Below, one piece after another: positions 45,262 to 54,203 of a stretch of DNA of 64,000 nucleotides. Positions within the stretch are counted from its first letter, which is position 1, and each line of letters opens with the position of its first letter. Source of the stretch: Dehalococcoidia bacterium. GTDB lineage: Bacteria; Chloroflexota; Dehalococcoidia; Lucifugimonadales; SHYT01. Both the position numbers and the translations under genes were made by a program. The notes beneath the pieces are model-generated. The model was not told the origin of the DNA. It was given only the letters and a program-made list of their open reading frames with translations, and ran no database searches. The stretch covers positions 1 through 64,000 of the forward strand of contig SHXZ01000001.1 in assembly GCA_009693045.1 (NCBI GenBank), given 5' to 3'.

Positions 45262-47328
45262 ATGGTGCCTCCCGGCGATGTCTTTGGGGTCATCCCCGTC
45301 TGGGTCGTCGTGTACGTGGCCGCTGCCGTGGCCTTAGGCCTGCACGGCTGGCTGCTGTACAAGCGCGTCTTCTCGCTCATCGCCCTGGGCAAGCCGCACA
45401 CGCGCAAGGGCGACATGGCGACGCGCTTCCTCGGCGCGTTGCGCATCGTGCTGGGGCAGGCCAAGGTGCTCCAGAGCGTCTCCGGCCGATGGCGCGACGT
45501 CGCGGGCCTGGGCCACGCCGCCATCTTTTACGGCTTCCTCAGCATGGTCGCCGGGTATGCGCTGCTCATCTTCGCCGACTCGGCGTGGCGGCCCTTCTCC
45601 GAGAAGCTGCTGACCACGGCGGGCGTCAAGGTCTTCTCGTGGTACCTCAACGTCATGGCGGCCGCGATTCTCGCTGCCGTGCTATGGGCCATCGCGCGGC
45701 GCGCGATCCTCACGCCGCACCGCCTCACCTTTGACCTGACCCGCCACGCCGAGGCGTACGTGATCGTGAGCCTCATCGGCATGTTGATGGTTTCCGGCTG
45801 GATGGCCGAGGCGTTCTACGTCGCGTCAGGCGGCGGCGGCCCCCACGCCGCGGCGCCCATCGGCGGCAGCATTGGGCGCGCCTTCCGCGACGCCGGCGTC
45901 ACCGGCAGCGCCGCCGTTACCCTGCACGGCATCTTCTGGTGGACCCACTATCTCATCATCCTCAGCTTCGCTGTCTACATCCCGCTGTCCAAGCACATGC
46001 ACATGATCGCCTCGCCGCTCAACGCCTACCTGCGCCGCCTGAAGCCCACCGGCACGCTGGACCCCATCCTCAACATTGAGCAGGCGGAGCACTTCGGCGC
46101 GGGCCGTGTCCAGGATCTCACCCAGAAAGAGCTGCTGGACGGCTTCGCGTGCGCCGTCTGCGGCCGCTGCACCGACGTCTGCCCCGCCCACATCAGCGGC
46201 AAACTCCTCTCGCCGATGCACGTGGTGGAGAACGTCAAGGCCTACCTGGTCAGGAACGCGGCGGGCATCCGCGCGGGCAAGGAGCCGTCCGAACCGCTCA
46301 TCGGCGGCGCGGTGCCGGAGCAGATGCTCTGGGACTGCCTCACCTGCGGTGCGTGCGTCCGCGAGTGCCCCGTCACGGTGGAGCACATTGACACGATCGT
46401 GGACATGCGCCGCGCGCTGGTCATGGAGCAGTCCAAGATGCCGGAGACGGCACAGAACGTCCTGGAGAACATGGAGCGCCGAGGGCACCCCTGGCGCGGC
46501 ACGACGTTCACGCGCACCGACTGGGCCAAGGGCCTGGACGTGAAGACGATGGCCCAACTGGCCGAACTGGGCGAGGCCGAGCGCCCCGAGGTGCTCTTTT
46601 GGGTGGGCTGCACCGGCGCGCTGGAGCAGCGCAGCCAGGCCATTCCCCGCGCCCTCGCCGCCGTCTTCCGCGCCGCGGGCGTCCGCTACGCCATCCTGGG
46701 CGACGAGGAGACCTGCACCGGCGATCCCGCGCGCCGCATCGGCAACGAGTACCAGTACCAGCTCATGGCGCAGCAGGCCATTGAGACGCTCAAGCGGTAC
46801 AACGTCAAGCGCATCGTCACCATCTGCCCGCACTGCTTCAACACGATGCGGAACGAGTACCCGCAGTTCGGCGGCGAGTTTGAGGTGCTGCATTACACGC
46901 AGTTCGTGGATGAGCTGATCAAGACGAAGCGTCTCAAGCCGCTCAAGGCCGTCAACACCACGCTCGCCTACCACGACTCGTGCTATCTAGGTCGCCACAA
47001 CGGCATCTACGACCAGCCGCGCGACATCGCCAGGGCCATCCCCGGCCTGCAGCTCGTGGAGATCGGCAACCGCAACCGCGAGCGCGGCTTCTGCTGCGGC
47101 GCGGGCGGCGGCCACATGTGGGTGGAGGAGGTCGGCGGCAAGCGCGTCAACCACGTGCGCACCGAGCAGTTCCTGGAGACGGGCGCGCAGACGGTCGGCG
47201 TCTCCTGCCCCTTCTGCCTGCAGATGTTGACCGAGGGCATCTCGGCCAAGGGCGTCGCCGACCAGAAGCAAGCCAAGGACCTGCTGGAGCTTTTGGCGGA
47301 GAGTATTCAGTCTGACGGGGAAAGATAA
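45262..47328 (+). CDS. Membrane-bound HdrD-like (Fe-S)-binding oxidoreductase
   Basis: A 688-residue fusion. Residues 10-260 hold about six helices of the NarI-like cytochrome b type (HGWLLYKRVF, GHAAIFYGFLSMVAGYALLIF, HGIFWWTHYLIILSFAVYI) with candidate haem histidines. Residues 297-307 (CAVCGRCTDVC) and 359-369 (CLTCGACVREC) are two [4Fe-4S] sites. The C-terminal half has two CCG domains, around WVGCTGALEQRSQ/CPHCFN and DSCYLGRHNG/FCCGAGGGHMW. This is the layout of FadF-like proteins thought to pass electrons from electron-transferring flavoproteins to quinone. GGAG lies 9 bases before the ATG. No etfAB is in the window. Confidence 0.9.
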   Translation: MVPPGDVFGVIPVWVVVYVAAAVALGLHGWLLYKRVFSLIALGKPHTRKGDMATRFLGALRIVLGQAKVLQSVSGRWRDVAGLGHAAIFYGFLSMVAGYALLIFADSAWRPFSEKLLTTAGVKVFSWYLNVMAAAILAAVLWAIARRAILTPHRLTFDLTRHAEAYVIVSLIGMLMVSGWMAEAFYVASGGGGPHAAAPIGGSIGRAFRDAGVTGSAAVTLHGIFWWTHYLIILSFAVYIPLSKHMHMIASPLNAYLRRLKPTGTLDPILNIEQAEHFGAGRVQDLTQKELLDGFACAVCGRCTDVCPAHISGKLLSPMHVVENVKAYLVRNAAGIRAGKEPSEPLIGGAVPEQMLWDCLTCGACVRECPVTVEHIDTIVDMRRALVMEQSKMPETAQNVLENMERRGHPWRGTTFTRTDWAKGLDVKTMAQLAELGEAERPEVLFWVGCTGALEQRSQAIPRALAAVFRAAGVRYAILGDEETCTGDPARRIGNEYQYQLMAQQAIETLKRYNVKRIVTICPHCFNTMRNEYPQFGGEFEVLHYTQFVDELIKTKRLKPLKAVNTTLAYHDSCYLGRHNGIYDQPRDIARAIPGLQLVEIGNRNRERGFCCGAGGGHMWVEEVGGKRVNHVRTEQFLETGAQTVGVSCPFCLQMLTEGISAKGVADQKQAKDLLELLAESIQSDGER

Positions 47329-47329
47329 A

Positions 47330-47400
47330 ATTCTTTCGGAGAGGTGAGGGGAACCCTTTCTTATAAGAAAGGGTTCCCCTCCGACCCTTCCCTAAGAACT
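47330..47400. repeat. Palindromic repeat family P1, copy C
   Basis: A 34-bp perfect palindrome core (47347-47380, AGGGGAACCCTTTCTT and its complement) lies inside outer arms ATTCTTTCGG...CTAAGAACT. It fills the gap between the HdrD-like gene and the methyltransferase and ends 12 bp before the latter's ATG. Compare 16210-16281 and 23915-23986. Confidence 0.75.
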
Positions 47401-47412
47401 TGGGAAGAGACC

Positions 47413-48435
47413 ATGACGACACCCCCCTCCCCTGACCGCATCCGCGAGATGATGTCGGCGTTCTGGGTGTCCAGGACGCTGTTCGCCGGCGTGGAGCTGG
47501 GGCTGTTCAACGAGCTGGCCCGCGGCCCCGCCAGCGCCGAGGTCCTCGCCTACCGCCTCAAGCTCAACCCGCGCGCGCTGGAGCGCCTCATGAACGCCCT
47601 CGTCTCGCTCAAGCTGCTGCAGAAGCAGGGAGGCCGCTTCGCCAACACGCCGGAGTCGCAAGCCTACCTGGCGGAGGGCAGCCCCGAGTACGTCGGCGCG
47701 CAAGTGGAGCACCTTGCCAACCTCCACTGGCGCCTCTGGCAGCACCTGCCCGACGCCGTCCGCGAGAACAGCCCGCGCGTGAAGCAGGTCTTCGGGCCGG
47801 GCTTTGACATCTTCCGGGCCATGGAGGCCGACCCGCAGCGCCTCCGCGCCTTCGTCCAGGGGATGCACAACCTCACCATGCCCGCCGCCGAGGAGCTGGT
47901 GCAGGCCGTGGACCTCTCGCCGTACACGACGCTCATGGACGTGGGCGGCGGCTCCGGCGCGCTGTGCATCGCCGCCGCGCGACGCTACGCTCATCTGCAG
48001 GGCATCGTCTTTGAGCAGCCCGCCGTCTGCCCCATCGCGGACGACTTCGTGAAGCGCCACGGCATGGGCGACCGTGTACGGGTCGTCCCCGGCGACTTCT
48101 TCAGCGGTGAGAGCCTGCCCCGCGACGCCGACGTCATCGCGCTCGGCTGGGTCGTCCACGACTGGCCGGCCGCACAGGCGCGCGAGGTGCTGCGCAACTG
48201 CTACCAGGCGCTCCACCCCGGCGGCGTCCTGCTGCTGTGCGAGAAGCTGCTGGACGAGGACAAGACGGGCCCGGAGCTGACCACGCTGATGGACCTGCAC
48301 CTGCTCGTCTCCACCGGCGGCGAGGAGCACAGCGCCTCCGAGTACCGCGCCTGGATGGAGTCGGCGGGCTTCCAGGACGTATCGGTCAAGGTGCTCAGCG
48401 GCAACCGCGACCTGGTGCTGGGGCATAAGCGGTAG
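47413..48435 (+). CDS. SAM-dependent O-methyltransferase, acetylserotonin-OMT-like
   Basis: A 340-residue protein from ATG 47413; an ATG at 47344 lies inside the P1 repeat and is rejected. Residues 10-90 are a winged-helix dimerisation domain (FAGVELGLFNELARGP, LNPRALERLMNALVSL). Residues 165-330 are a Rossmann methyltransferase: LMDVGGGSGALCIAAARR (SAM loop), VPGDFFSGESLP, LGWVVHDWPAAQAREVLRN and LHPGGVLLLCEKLL. The catalytic His is in VVHDW. The acceptor is unknown. Confidence 0.9.
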   Translation: MTTPPSPDRIREMMSAFWVSRTLFAGVELGLFNELARGPASAEVLAYRLKLNPRALERLMNALVSLKLLQKQGGRFANTPESQAYLAEGSPEYVGAQVEHLANLHWRLWQHLPDAVRENSPRVKQVFGPGFDIFRAMEADPQRLRAFVQGMHNLTMPAAEELVQAVDLSPYTTLMDVGGGSGALCIAAARRYAHLQGIVFEQPAVCPIADDFVKRHGMGDRVRVVPGDFFSGESLPRDADVIALGWVVHDWPAAQAREVLRNCYQALHPGGVLLLCEKLLDEDKTGPELTTLMDLHLLVSTGGEEHSASEYRAWMESAGFQDVSVKVLSGNRDLVLGHKR

Positions 48436-48463
48436 CATCCCTTACCGGCAATCCTCACCGGTC

Positions 48464-49822
48464 TTACGGGGCGAAGCGCTTTAGGTAGTTCAGCAGGTCC
48501 CACCGCTCGCCGGCAGTCAGCTTGTCGCGGAAGACGGGCATGGCTGTGCCGGGCAGACCGTTGCTGATCCACACGAAGAGTTGGCGGTCGCTGTGGAGCG
48601 GGACGTGGACTGGGAGGTCGGCGGGTGGCGGCGAAAGCCCTGCCGCCGCAGGGCCGTCGCCGTGGCCGGAGGTGCAATGGCACGCCACGCAATGCTGCCG
48701 GTACAACGCCTCGCCGGCAGCCACGGACTGCGGCGTCGCGGGGAAGGGATTCACCAGGGGAACGGACGCGCCGTTGCGGATGGCGTTGCCCTGGCCGACC
48801 AGGGCCGCGATGCCAACGACGCCCGCGCACGCCCCCTCTATGACCAGCGCCACGGCCTGCCGCCGCTTGCGGCGCGGGAGCATTCCGCCTCGGAACACCG
48901 CAGCCAGCGCCACGAGGAGCAGTGCGCCCGCCAGGGCCAGCGGCACGGCGCGATTTGGCGGGGACTGCGCAGTCTCTGCCAGGGCGGGGTACACAAGCCC
49001 GCTGGCGACGACGGTCACCTGGAACCGCTCAGGCGCCGCCGCAGGCCCCGGACGCAGGGGCAGCAGCTCAATCTGCCATGCGCCCGCCAGCGGCAGGAGC
49101 AGGCCCTGGGCCGCGTATTCGTCGCCACGCCGCTGCAACACCACCTCGCTCTCGCCCACGTCGCGGATGAGGTAGGTGACGCGCGCCACCGCACGCTCCG
49201 AGTCGGCCACGGGGCCGCTGCGGTCCTTTGCCTCGCGTGTGAGACGGTGCAGACCGCCGCCGATGTACGCGACCTGAAGGGACAGAGCGCGGTCGCCTGA
49301 CTGCCGCTGAAAGGCGGCAACGCGGCCCTGATTGTCCGGGCCTTCAGGGCGCCGCGCGGTGTCCAGGCTCGTGAGGAGCGCGCTGGCGACGACGACGCAC
49401 GCGACGAGCGCGACCTCCGCGACCAGGGCGCGGCGCAGGAGGCCGAGCGTCTTGGGGAACGTAGACGACGCAGGGTCGGCGGCGAGCGCCCTGAGCCTGG
49501 GGCGGACGACAAGCAGGTTGACGCCCGCGGCGGCGAGGACGCCCAGGAAGAGCGCCGTCTTGACGACCAGCGTCGCGCCGTAGCCGCTCGCAACGCCCGC
49601 GAAGCCGCCGACGTGGAGGTACGAGCCGAAGGCGCCGGTCAACGCGACCACGGCCGCGGCGGCGAGGGCGACGTCGGAGAAGCCGCTGACGAGCATTGCG
49701 AGGAGGCGAGCTCGCTGCACGCCTTCGGTGCGGCGCGCCACGACGACGACCGAGAGCAGCAGGGATGGCAGGGCGCCGGCCCACGCGCCGACGGCCATGA
49801 GGTGGAGCCAGTCGCCGAGCAC
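48464..49822 (-). CDS. CopD-type membrane domain fused to cytochrome c, 3' part of a disrupted gene
   Basis: A 452-residue frame. Its first half has CopD-like helices (WLHLMAVGAWAGALPSLLLSVV, DVALAAAAVVALTGAFGSYL, LVAEVALVACVVVASALL). A periplasmic beta region (VTYLIRDVGESEVVLQRRGDEY), a helix (AVPLALAGALLLVALAAVF), and a C-terminal cytochrome c follow, with the haem site CVACH and Met ligand candidates in GLPGTAMPVFRDKL. The frame is open upstream of the annotated start except for one TGA at 49823-49825, preceded by GHGAAAFRWV, a typical mid-CopD sequence. With the pieces at 50001-50789 it forms one CopC-CopD-cytochrome c protein. Confidence 0.75.
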   Translation of the reverse strand: MLGDWLHLMAVGAWAGALPSLLLSVVVVARRTEGVQRARLLAMLVSGFSDVALAAAAVVALTGAFGSYLHVGGFAGVASGYGATLVVKTALFLGVLAAAGVNLLVVRPRLRALAADPASSTFPKTLGLLRRALVAEVALVACVVVASALLTSLDTARRPEGPDNQGRVAAFQRQSGDRALSLQVAYIGGGLHRLTREAKDRSGPVADSERAVARVTYLIRDVGESEVVLQRRGDEYAAQGLLLPLAGAWQIELLPLRPGPAAAPERFQVTVVASGLVYPALAETAQSPPNRAVPLALAGALLLVALAAVFRGGMLPRRKRRQAVALVIEGACAGVVGIAALVGQGNAIRNGASVPLVNPFPATPQSVAAGEALYRQHCVACHCTSGHGDGPAAAGLSPPPADLPVHVPLHSDRQLFVWISNGLPGTAMPVFRDKLTAGERWDLLNYLKRFAP

Positions 49823-50000
49823 CGCGACTCACACCCAGCGAAAAGCGGCAGCGCCGTGGCCGACAACGCTGACCGTGAGCAGCGCCAGGGCCATCGCCAC
49901 GAGGCCCGCCTGGGGCGGGCGTGGTTGGCCGGGGCGGCCCGCCCAACGCCAGGCTATCGCGCCCACGAGCGCCAGCAGGGCTGCTCTGGCCCACCAGGCG

Positions 50001-50789
50001 TTACCCAGCCGCGTGTCGGCCGAGGACGTTACCAAGCGCAGCGCCAAAGCCGCCGCCCGCCCGCGCGGCCTGGAGAGCAAGCAAGCCGAAGGAACCGACA
50101 AGGGCCAAGAGCGTCCCGATGAGCACGAGCCGGGCCATCCAGGCAGTCGCGCCGTTGAGTCCGCTCGGCACCGAGCGGGCGGCCAAGACGGCGCGGAGCG
50201 CGCCGCGCCAGACCAGCACGGCGAAGGCGAAGGCGCCCGACGCCACCAAGAGGCCAACGAGCATCACCCAGCGGACAAGCGCCTCGACGGCGGTGGAACC
50301 TCTGCTGTAGCCCTGAACGCCTTGCTGAGGCGGCGGGGTGCCGCCTTCCGGGCTGACGCCCACGGCGAAGGGCACGGCGCCCCTGGTGGCGTGGCCGTCC
50401 AAGGCGGACACGACGCGCCAGACAATGGTGTACGTCCCGTTGGGCAGCCCCGGCCGGAGCAGACTAACGATCAAGCTGGATGGGTCGTCGGGGACCACGT
50501 GGGAGTCCCGCTTGTCCACCCTGGCGCCCTGGACATCCACGACCTGCAGATCGCTGAAGCGCGGTTCCGGCGGCTCCGAGAACCACAGCTGCCCCTCGGC
50601 GGGCGCCACGTCCAGCACGGCGCCGACGGGCGGCAGGGAGCGCACCAGGTTGGCGTGGGCGAGCGCGTGGTCCCCGGGCGCGACGGTGATGGCAATGAGG
50701 GAGAGCAGGACGAGCGCGGCTACGACGCAAGCGGGCATCCCGCCGGCTTTCCGCCATAGGAAACCCGGCCGGCCTCTCTTACTGCCCAT
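50001..50789 (-). CDS. CopC domain plus start of CopD, 5' part of a disrupted gene
   Basis: From ATG 50789 the product has a signal peptide (PACVVAALVLLSLIAITVAPG, cut near ALAHA), then a CopC domain. His after cleavage (AHANLVRSLPPVGAVL) is a known copper ligand position, and LWFSEPPEPRFSDLQVVD and DGHATRGAVPFAVG follow. Two CopD helices come next (LVRWVMLVGLLVASGAFAF, LVLIGTLLALVGSFGLLAL). The frame breaks near 50025-50045: the sensible continuation (TSSADTRLGNAWWARAALL...GHGAAAFRWV) is in another frame down to the TGA at 49823. A periplasmic copper-binding or copper-import role is expected if expressed. The start overlaps the upstream small ORF by 11 bp. Confidence 0.75.
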   Translation of the reverse strand: MGSKRGRPGFLWRKAGGMPACVVAALVLLSLIAITVAPGDHALAHANLVRSLPPVGAVLDVAPAEGQLWFSEPPEPRFSDLQVVDVQGARVDKRDSHVVPDDPSSLIVSLLRPGLPNGTYTIVWRVVSALDGHATRGAVPFAVGVSPEGGTPPPQQGVQGYSRGSTAVEALVRWVMLVGLLVASGAFAFAVLVWRGALRAVLAARSVPSGLNGATAWMARLVLIGTLLALVGSFGLLALQAARAGGGFGAALGNVLGRHAAG

Positions 50790-50997
50790 CGTGGCCGGGT
50801 GTGTCTTCTTCATCGCGGCCGGCCTTTCTGGCCCAGCGGCCAAGGCGGAACAGCCCGTATGCAAGGACGGGGATGAGCACAAGCCCGACGCTGGTCAGTA
50901 TCTCGTCCAGGATGCCGCTACCGCTGCCGATGGTATGGGGCAGAGGAAGAATGGGGAGTCCAAACACCGCGAACTCGCTTCCGAGCAAGGGGGGCAC
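50779..50997 (-). CDS. Small single-helix membrane protein upstream of CopC
   Basis: A 72-codon frame from GTG 50997 containing one hydrophobic helix (ILTSVGLVLIPVLAYGLFRLG) and a charged cytoplasmic tail (RWARKAGRDEEDTPGHDGQ). Its stop overlaps the CopC start, which argues that it is translated. The start is uncertain: a run of ten G on the minus strand (51016-51007) lies just upstream, and with nine G an ATG at 51028 would be in frame. No family is recognised. Confidence 0.5.
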   Translation of the reverse strand: MPPLLGSEFAVFGLPILPLPHTIGSGSGILDEILTSVGLVLIPVLAYGLFRLGRWARKAGRDEEDTPGHDGQ

Positions 50998-51035
50998 GGC
51001 GCCGCGCCCCCCCCCCGCTCCTGTTCATCTCCGGA

Positions 51036-51650
51036 CTACGCCTTGCGCGACCTTATCAGCGCCACGCCACCGACCGCGATGCCGATGATGCCTACCACCA
51101 TGCCGGACCTTCCAGCGCCGTCCGCTACCGTCTTGGCCTTCGCCGCGTCCACCTGCGCCTGGGCCGCCTGCTCCTGGAGGGCGGTGAGGGTGGGCAGCGG
51201 CTGCGGGAACTTGAGCGCCTTCGCGGGGTCTACGTCTCCAAACCTGTCGGGACCCGACAGGAAGGTCTCATTGACCTGCGTGGTCTCTATTGCGCCAGAG
51301 AACCGGAACTGGTACTGACCCGGGGCGGTAGGGATCAAGTCGGCGGTGTAGTGCCCAGGGTCACGGAAGATGGTCCTCAGGTCAAAGGACTTTTTCACGC
51401 CTGTGGGCACGTGGGTGATCTCGACCTTTAGGGTCTTCTCAGCCCCTTGAAGGGGCTGTCCGCCCTTGGTGATCCGCAGGTCCACGCCATTCTTTTCACC
51501 CTCAATCGCGGGTTCGCCAATGAACCCAACGACGAGATGATACGGGCCAACGTCGCGCTGTTCGTGGGCCAGGGCGAGGCCAGGCCAGAGCGCGGCTATC
51601 GACAGGAGAACGGCAACCGCAACCGGAAACACCTTCTTAGACGAGCGCAT
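51036..51650 (-). CDS. Exported protein with C-terminal membrane anchor, copper-locus associated
   Basis: A 204-residue protein with GGAGG 5 bases before the ATG. It has a signal peptide (VAVAVLLSIAALWPGLALA, cut before HEQRD), an immunoglobulin-like beta domain (GPYHLVVGFIGEPAIEGEKN, LRITKGGQPLQGAEKTLKVE, ADLIPTAPGQYQFRFSGAI), a helical AQAQVDAAKAKTVAD stretch and a final helix (GMVVGIIGIAVGGVALIRSR). The mature N-terminal His and the beta fold recall YtkA/CopC-like periplasmic proteins. It lies in line with the CopC gene and is probably co-transcribed. Confidence 0.75.
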   Translation of the reverse strand: MRSSKKVFPVAVAVLLSIAALWPGLALAHEQRDVGPYHLVVGFIGEPAIEGEKNGVDLRITKGGQPLQGAEKTLKVEITHVPTGVKKSFDLRTIFRDPGHYTADLIPTAPGQYQFRFSGAIETTQVNETFLSGPDRFGDVDPAKALKFPQPLPTLTALQEQAAQAQVDAAKAKTVADGAGRSGMVVGIIGIAVGGVALIRSRKA

Positions 51651-51692
51651 AGCTCCCTCCGTTGTGCTGAGTGGTAGTCTGATGGAGGCGGG

Positions 51693-52103
51693 CTAAGCCG
51701 GGGCGCGCGGAGGGGGCGCGTCCGGCGGAACGGTCTCGCCTGAGAAGAGCGGGACGTGCGAGCCAACGACGAGGGACACGTTGGGCGGCGGCGCGATGGG
51801 TGTCGTTGCGCCGCTGATCTGAAGGGTGAGAAGGCCGAGGCTGAGACCGGCCGAACCGGCATCGTACGCAGAGAAGGCGACGACGCGACCGCCGGCGCCC
51901 TGCGAGGGATGCGCGTGGTGCGAGCGGTCCATCTCGCCGGTGTGGGCATGGGCGCTGACGTGAAAGTCGCCGCTGTGCGCCAGGTGCCCGTGCACCGGTA
52001 GCCGCTCGGCCCAGTGGTGGTCGGCGAGCGGCAGCAGGAGCATGAGCGCCACGGCGTCTAGTGCAAGGATGCTCGCTATCCGGACCGATTTTCGTGCAAA
52101 CAT
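51693..52103 (-). CDS. Histidine-rich exported protein
   Basis: The likely start is ATG 52103 (MFARKSVRIASILALDAVAL); the frame extends to 52241 without support. The 136-residue product has an N-terminal hydrophobic segment, a His-rich stretch of about 40 residues (ADHHWAERLPVHGHLAHSGD, FHVSAHAHTGEMDRSHHAH) with 12 histidines, a second hydrophobic segment (AGLSLGLLTLQISGA) and a Pro-rich end. The histidines suggest metal binding outside the cell, probably copper given the neighbours. It is first in a run of minus-strand genes leading to CopC-CopD. Confidence 0.65.
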   Translation of the reverse strand: MFARKSVRIASILALDAVALMLLLPLADHHWAERLPVHGHLAHSGDFHVSAHAHTGEMDRSHHAHPSQGAGGRVVAFSAYDAGSAGLSLGLLTLQISGATTPIAPPPNVSLVVGSHVPLFSGETVPPDAPPPRAPA

Positions 52104-52270
52104 TTGCTGCGCGCCGGTCCTGACTTTATTCAGCAACGTCGCCTGCCTGTCATGTATTCTACGCCAGCGGCGGCCAGTCGGCTTGGCGGGAAGCGGCCTG
52201 GTTGCCCAAAGCATTGCGGCTGCTTGACCAAAAACGCTCAAGAATCAGCCGCACTTTCGCCGATTGGCGC

Positions 52271-52300
52271 TTGACACGGTCGCATACGCGTTCATAGAAT
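52271..52300 (+). promoter_or_regulatory. Sigma-70-type promoter of pyrG
   Basis: A perfect TTGACA (52271-52276) is followed after 18 bp by TAGAAT (52295-52300). The start would be near 52307, giving a leader of about 180 nt before pyrG. The leader does not begin with the G-run used for CTP-controlled attenuation in Bacillus. Confidence 0.65.
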
Positions 52301-52486
52301 CAAGCCTAGGACAAACGGCGTGGGGCGGAGCACACAATTGCTGGTGCGTACCTTGACCAAGTTCGGTGGTCATGGCGCCGTCCTCCCCCAAAGCAGCCGT
52401 TCAGTCCCCTCTCAGAACCCCCTCTTCTTTGTACCCATGTACGTGGCTGTGAGGGCGTTGGTGTGCGATAGCGCGACTGAGGGAGC

Positions 52487-54166
52487 ATGACCAAATACAT
52501 CTTCGTGACTGGCGGCGTGGTGAGTTCCCTGGGCAAGGGCATCACCCTCGGCTCCATCGGCCGCATCCTCAAGAGCCGCGGCGTCAAAGTCTCCCTCCAG
52601 AAGCTGGACCCCTACCTGAATGTCGACCCCGGCACCATGTCCCCCTACCAGCACGGCGAGGTGTATGTCACGGCTGACGGATGCGAGACCGACCTGGACC
52701 TGGGCCACTACGAGCGGTTCGTGGACACCGAGCTGACGCGCTTCTCCAACGTCACCGCTGGGCAGATCTACAGCAGCATCATCGGGCGTGAGCGGCACGG
52801 CGACTTCCTCGGCGGCACCATCCAGACCATCCCCCACGTCACGAACGCCATCAAGGAGCGCATCCTGGCGCTGGCCCGCGAGACCGAGGCTGAGGTCGTT
52901 GTGGTGGAGGTCGGCGGCACCGTGGGCGACATTGAGGGCCAGCCGTTCCTGGAGGCCATCCGCCAGATGCGGAACCAGGTGGGCCGGGACAACGTGTACT
53001 ACATCCACCTCACGCTGCTGCCGTACATCTCGTCAACGGGGGAGCTGAAGACCAAGCCGACGCAACACAGCGTCAGGGAGCTGCGGACCGTCGGCATCCA
53101 GCCCGACTGCATCGTGCTGCGGAGCGACCACCCGGTGGAGGAGTCGGTGAGGGCGAAGGTCTCCGCGTTCTGTGACGTGCCGGTGGAGGCCGTCATCCCG
53201 CTGATGACGGTCAGCTCGGTGTACGAGGTCCCGCTCATACTGGAGGAGGCGGGGCTGGGCCGCCTGCTGACCCGCGCCCTGGGCCTGCTGGCGACGACAC
53301 CCGACCTGGGCGAGTGGCGTGACCTGGTGGAGCGCACCAAGGCGCCCAAGCAGCCGCTCAGCATCGCCATTGTGGGCAAGTACTCCGACCTGCCCGACTC
53401 GTACCTTTCCGTACGCGAGGCGCTGCACCACGCCGGGCTTGCCCACGGCCGGGACGTGCAGGTGACGTGGGTACGCGCGGAAGCGGTGGAGCAGGAGGGT
53501 GCTGAGAAGCACCTGCGGATGGCCTCCGGCATCGTGGTGCCGGGCGGCTTCGGGCCACGGGGCGTGGAAGGTATGATCCAGGCGGCGCGGTACGCCCGCG
53601 AGCAGAAGGTGCCGTATCTCGGCCTGTGCCTGGGACTCCAGCTGATGGTGATTGAGCTGGCGCGCAACGCGGCCGGGCTCCACGGAGCGAACTCCACCGA
53701 GTTTGACCCGGACACGAAGCACCCGGTGGTCGCCATGATGCCCGACCAGCGCCGCCTTGAGACGATGGGCGGCACGATGCGCCTGGGCAACTACCCTTGT
53801 TGCCTGCAGGAGGGCACAAAGGTCCGCGAGGCGTACGGCGTCCCCATGGTGCAGGAACGGCACCGCCACCGGTTTGAGATCAACAACGCGTACCGCGACC
53901 GGCTGGGCGAGGTGGGGCTGGTGTGCAGCGGGCGCTCGCCGGACGACCAGTTGGTGGAGATCGGCGAGCTGTTGGGGCATCCGTTCATGCTCGGCACGCA
54001 GTTCCACCCGGAGTTCCGCTCCAGGCCCAACCGGCCTCACCCGCTGTTCAGCAGCTTCATCGCGGCGGCCCAGACCATCGTGCGAGAGGGCGGCCAGCAC
54101 CGGCTGCCGCTGGACGGAGCCGAGCTCGGCGAGGCACAGCGTGAACCCGTTGCCCGCGCGCCGTAG
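52487..54166 (+). CDS. pyrG: CTP synthase
   Basis: Makes CTP from UTP, ATP and glutamine. The 559-residue product has the amidoligase domain (KYIFVTGGVVSSLGKGI, SRGVKVSLQKLDPYLNVDPG, EVGGTVGDIEGQPFLEAIRQ) and a C-terminal class I glutaminase with Cys381 in YLGLCLGLQL and the His-Glu pair in GTQFHPEFRSRP. Length and motifs are normal for PyrG. The start has GAGGGAGC directly before the ATG. The transaldolase gene follows at 37 bp on the same strand. Confidence 0.97.
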   Translation: MTKYIFVTGGVVSSLGKGITLGSIGRILKSRGVKVSLQKLDPYLNVDPGTMSPYQHGEVYVTADGCETDLDLGHYERFVDTELTRFSNVTAGQIYSSIIGRERHGDFLGGTIQTIPHVTNAIKERILALARETEAEVVVVEVGGTVGDIEGQPFLEAIRQMRNQVGRDNVYYIHLTLLPYISSTGELKTKPTQHSVRELRTVGIQPDCIVLRSDHPVEESVRAKVSAFCDVPVEAVIPLMTVSSVYEVPLILEEAGLGRLLTRALGLLATTPDLGEWRDLVERTKAPKQPLSIAIVGKYSDLPDSYLSVREALHHAGLAHGRDVQVTWVRAEAVEQEGAEKHLRMASGIVVPGGFGPRGVEGMIQAARYAREQKVPYLGLCLGLQLMVIELARNAAGLHGANSTEFDPDTKHPVVAMMPDQRRLETMGGTMRLGNYPCCLQEGTKVREAYGVPMVQERHRHRFEINNAYRDRLGEVGLVCSGRSPDDQLVEIGELLGHPFMLGTQFHPEFRSRPNRPHPLFSSFIAAAQTIVREGGQHRLPLDGAELGEAQREPVARAP

Positions 54167-54203
54167 ACAGAACGAACGCGTTGTGGTAGGATAGGAGAGC
54201 CTT

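Noticed and set aside
47344-47412. N-terminal extension of the methyltransferase
   Set aside because: The extra 23 codons are encoded by the P1 palindrome; ATG 47413 gives the normal family start.
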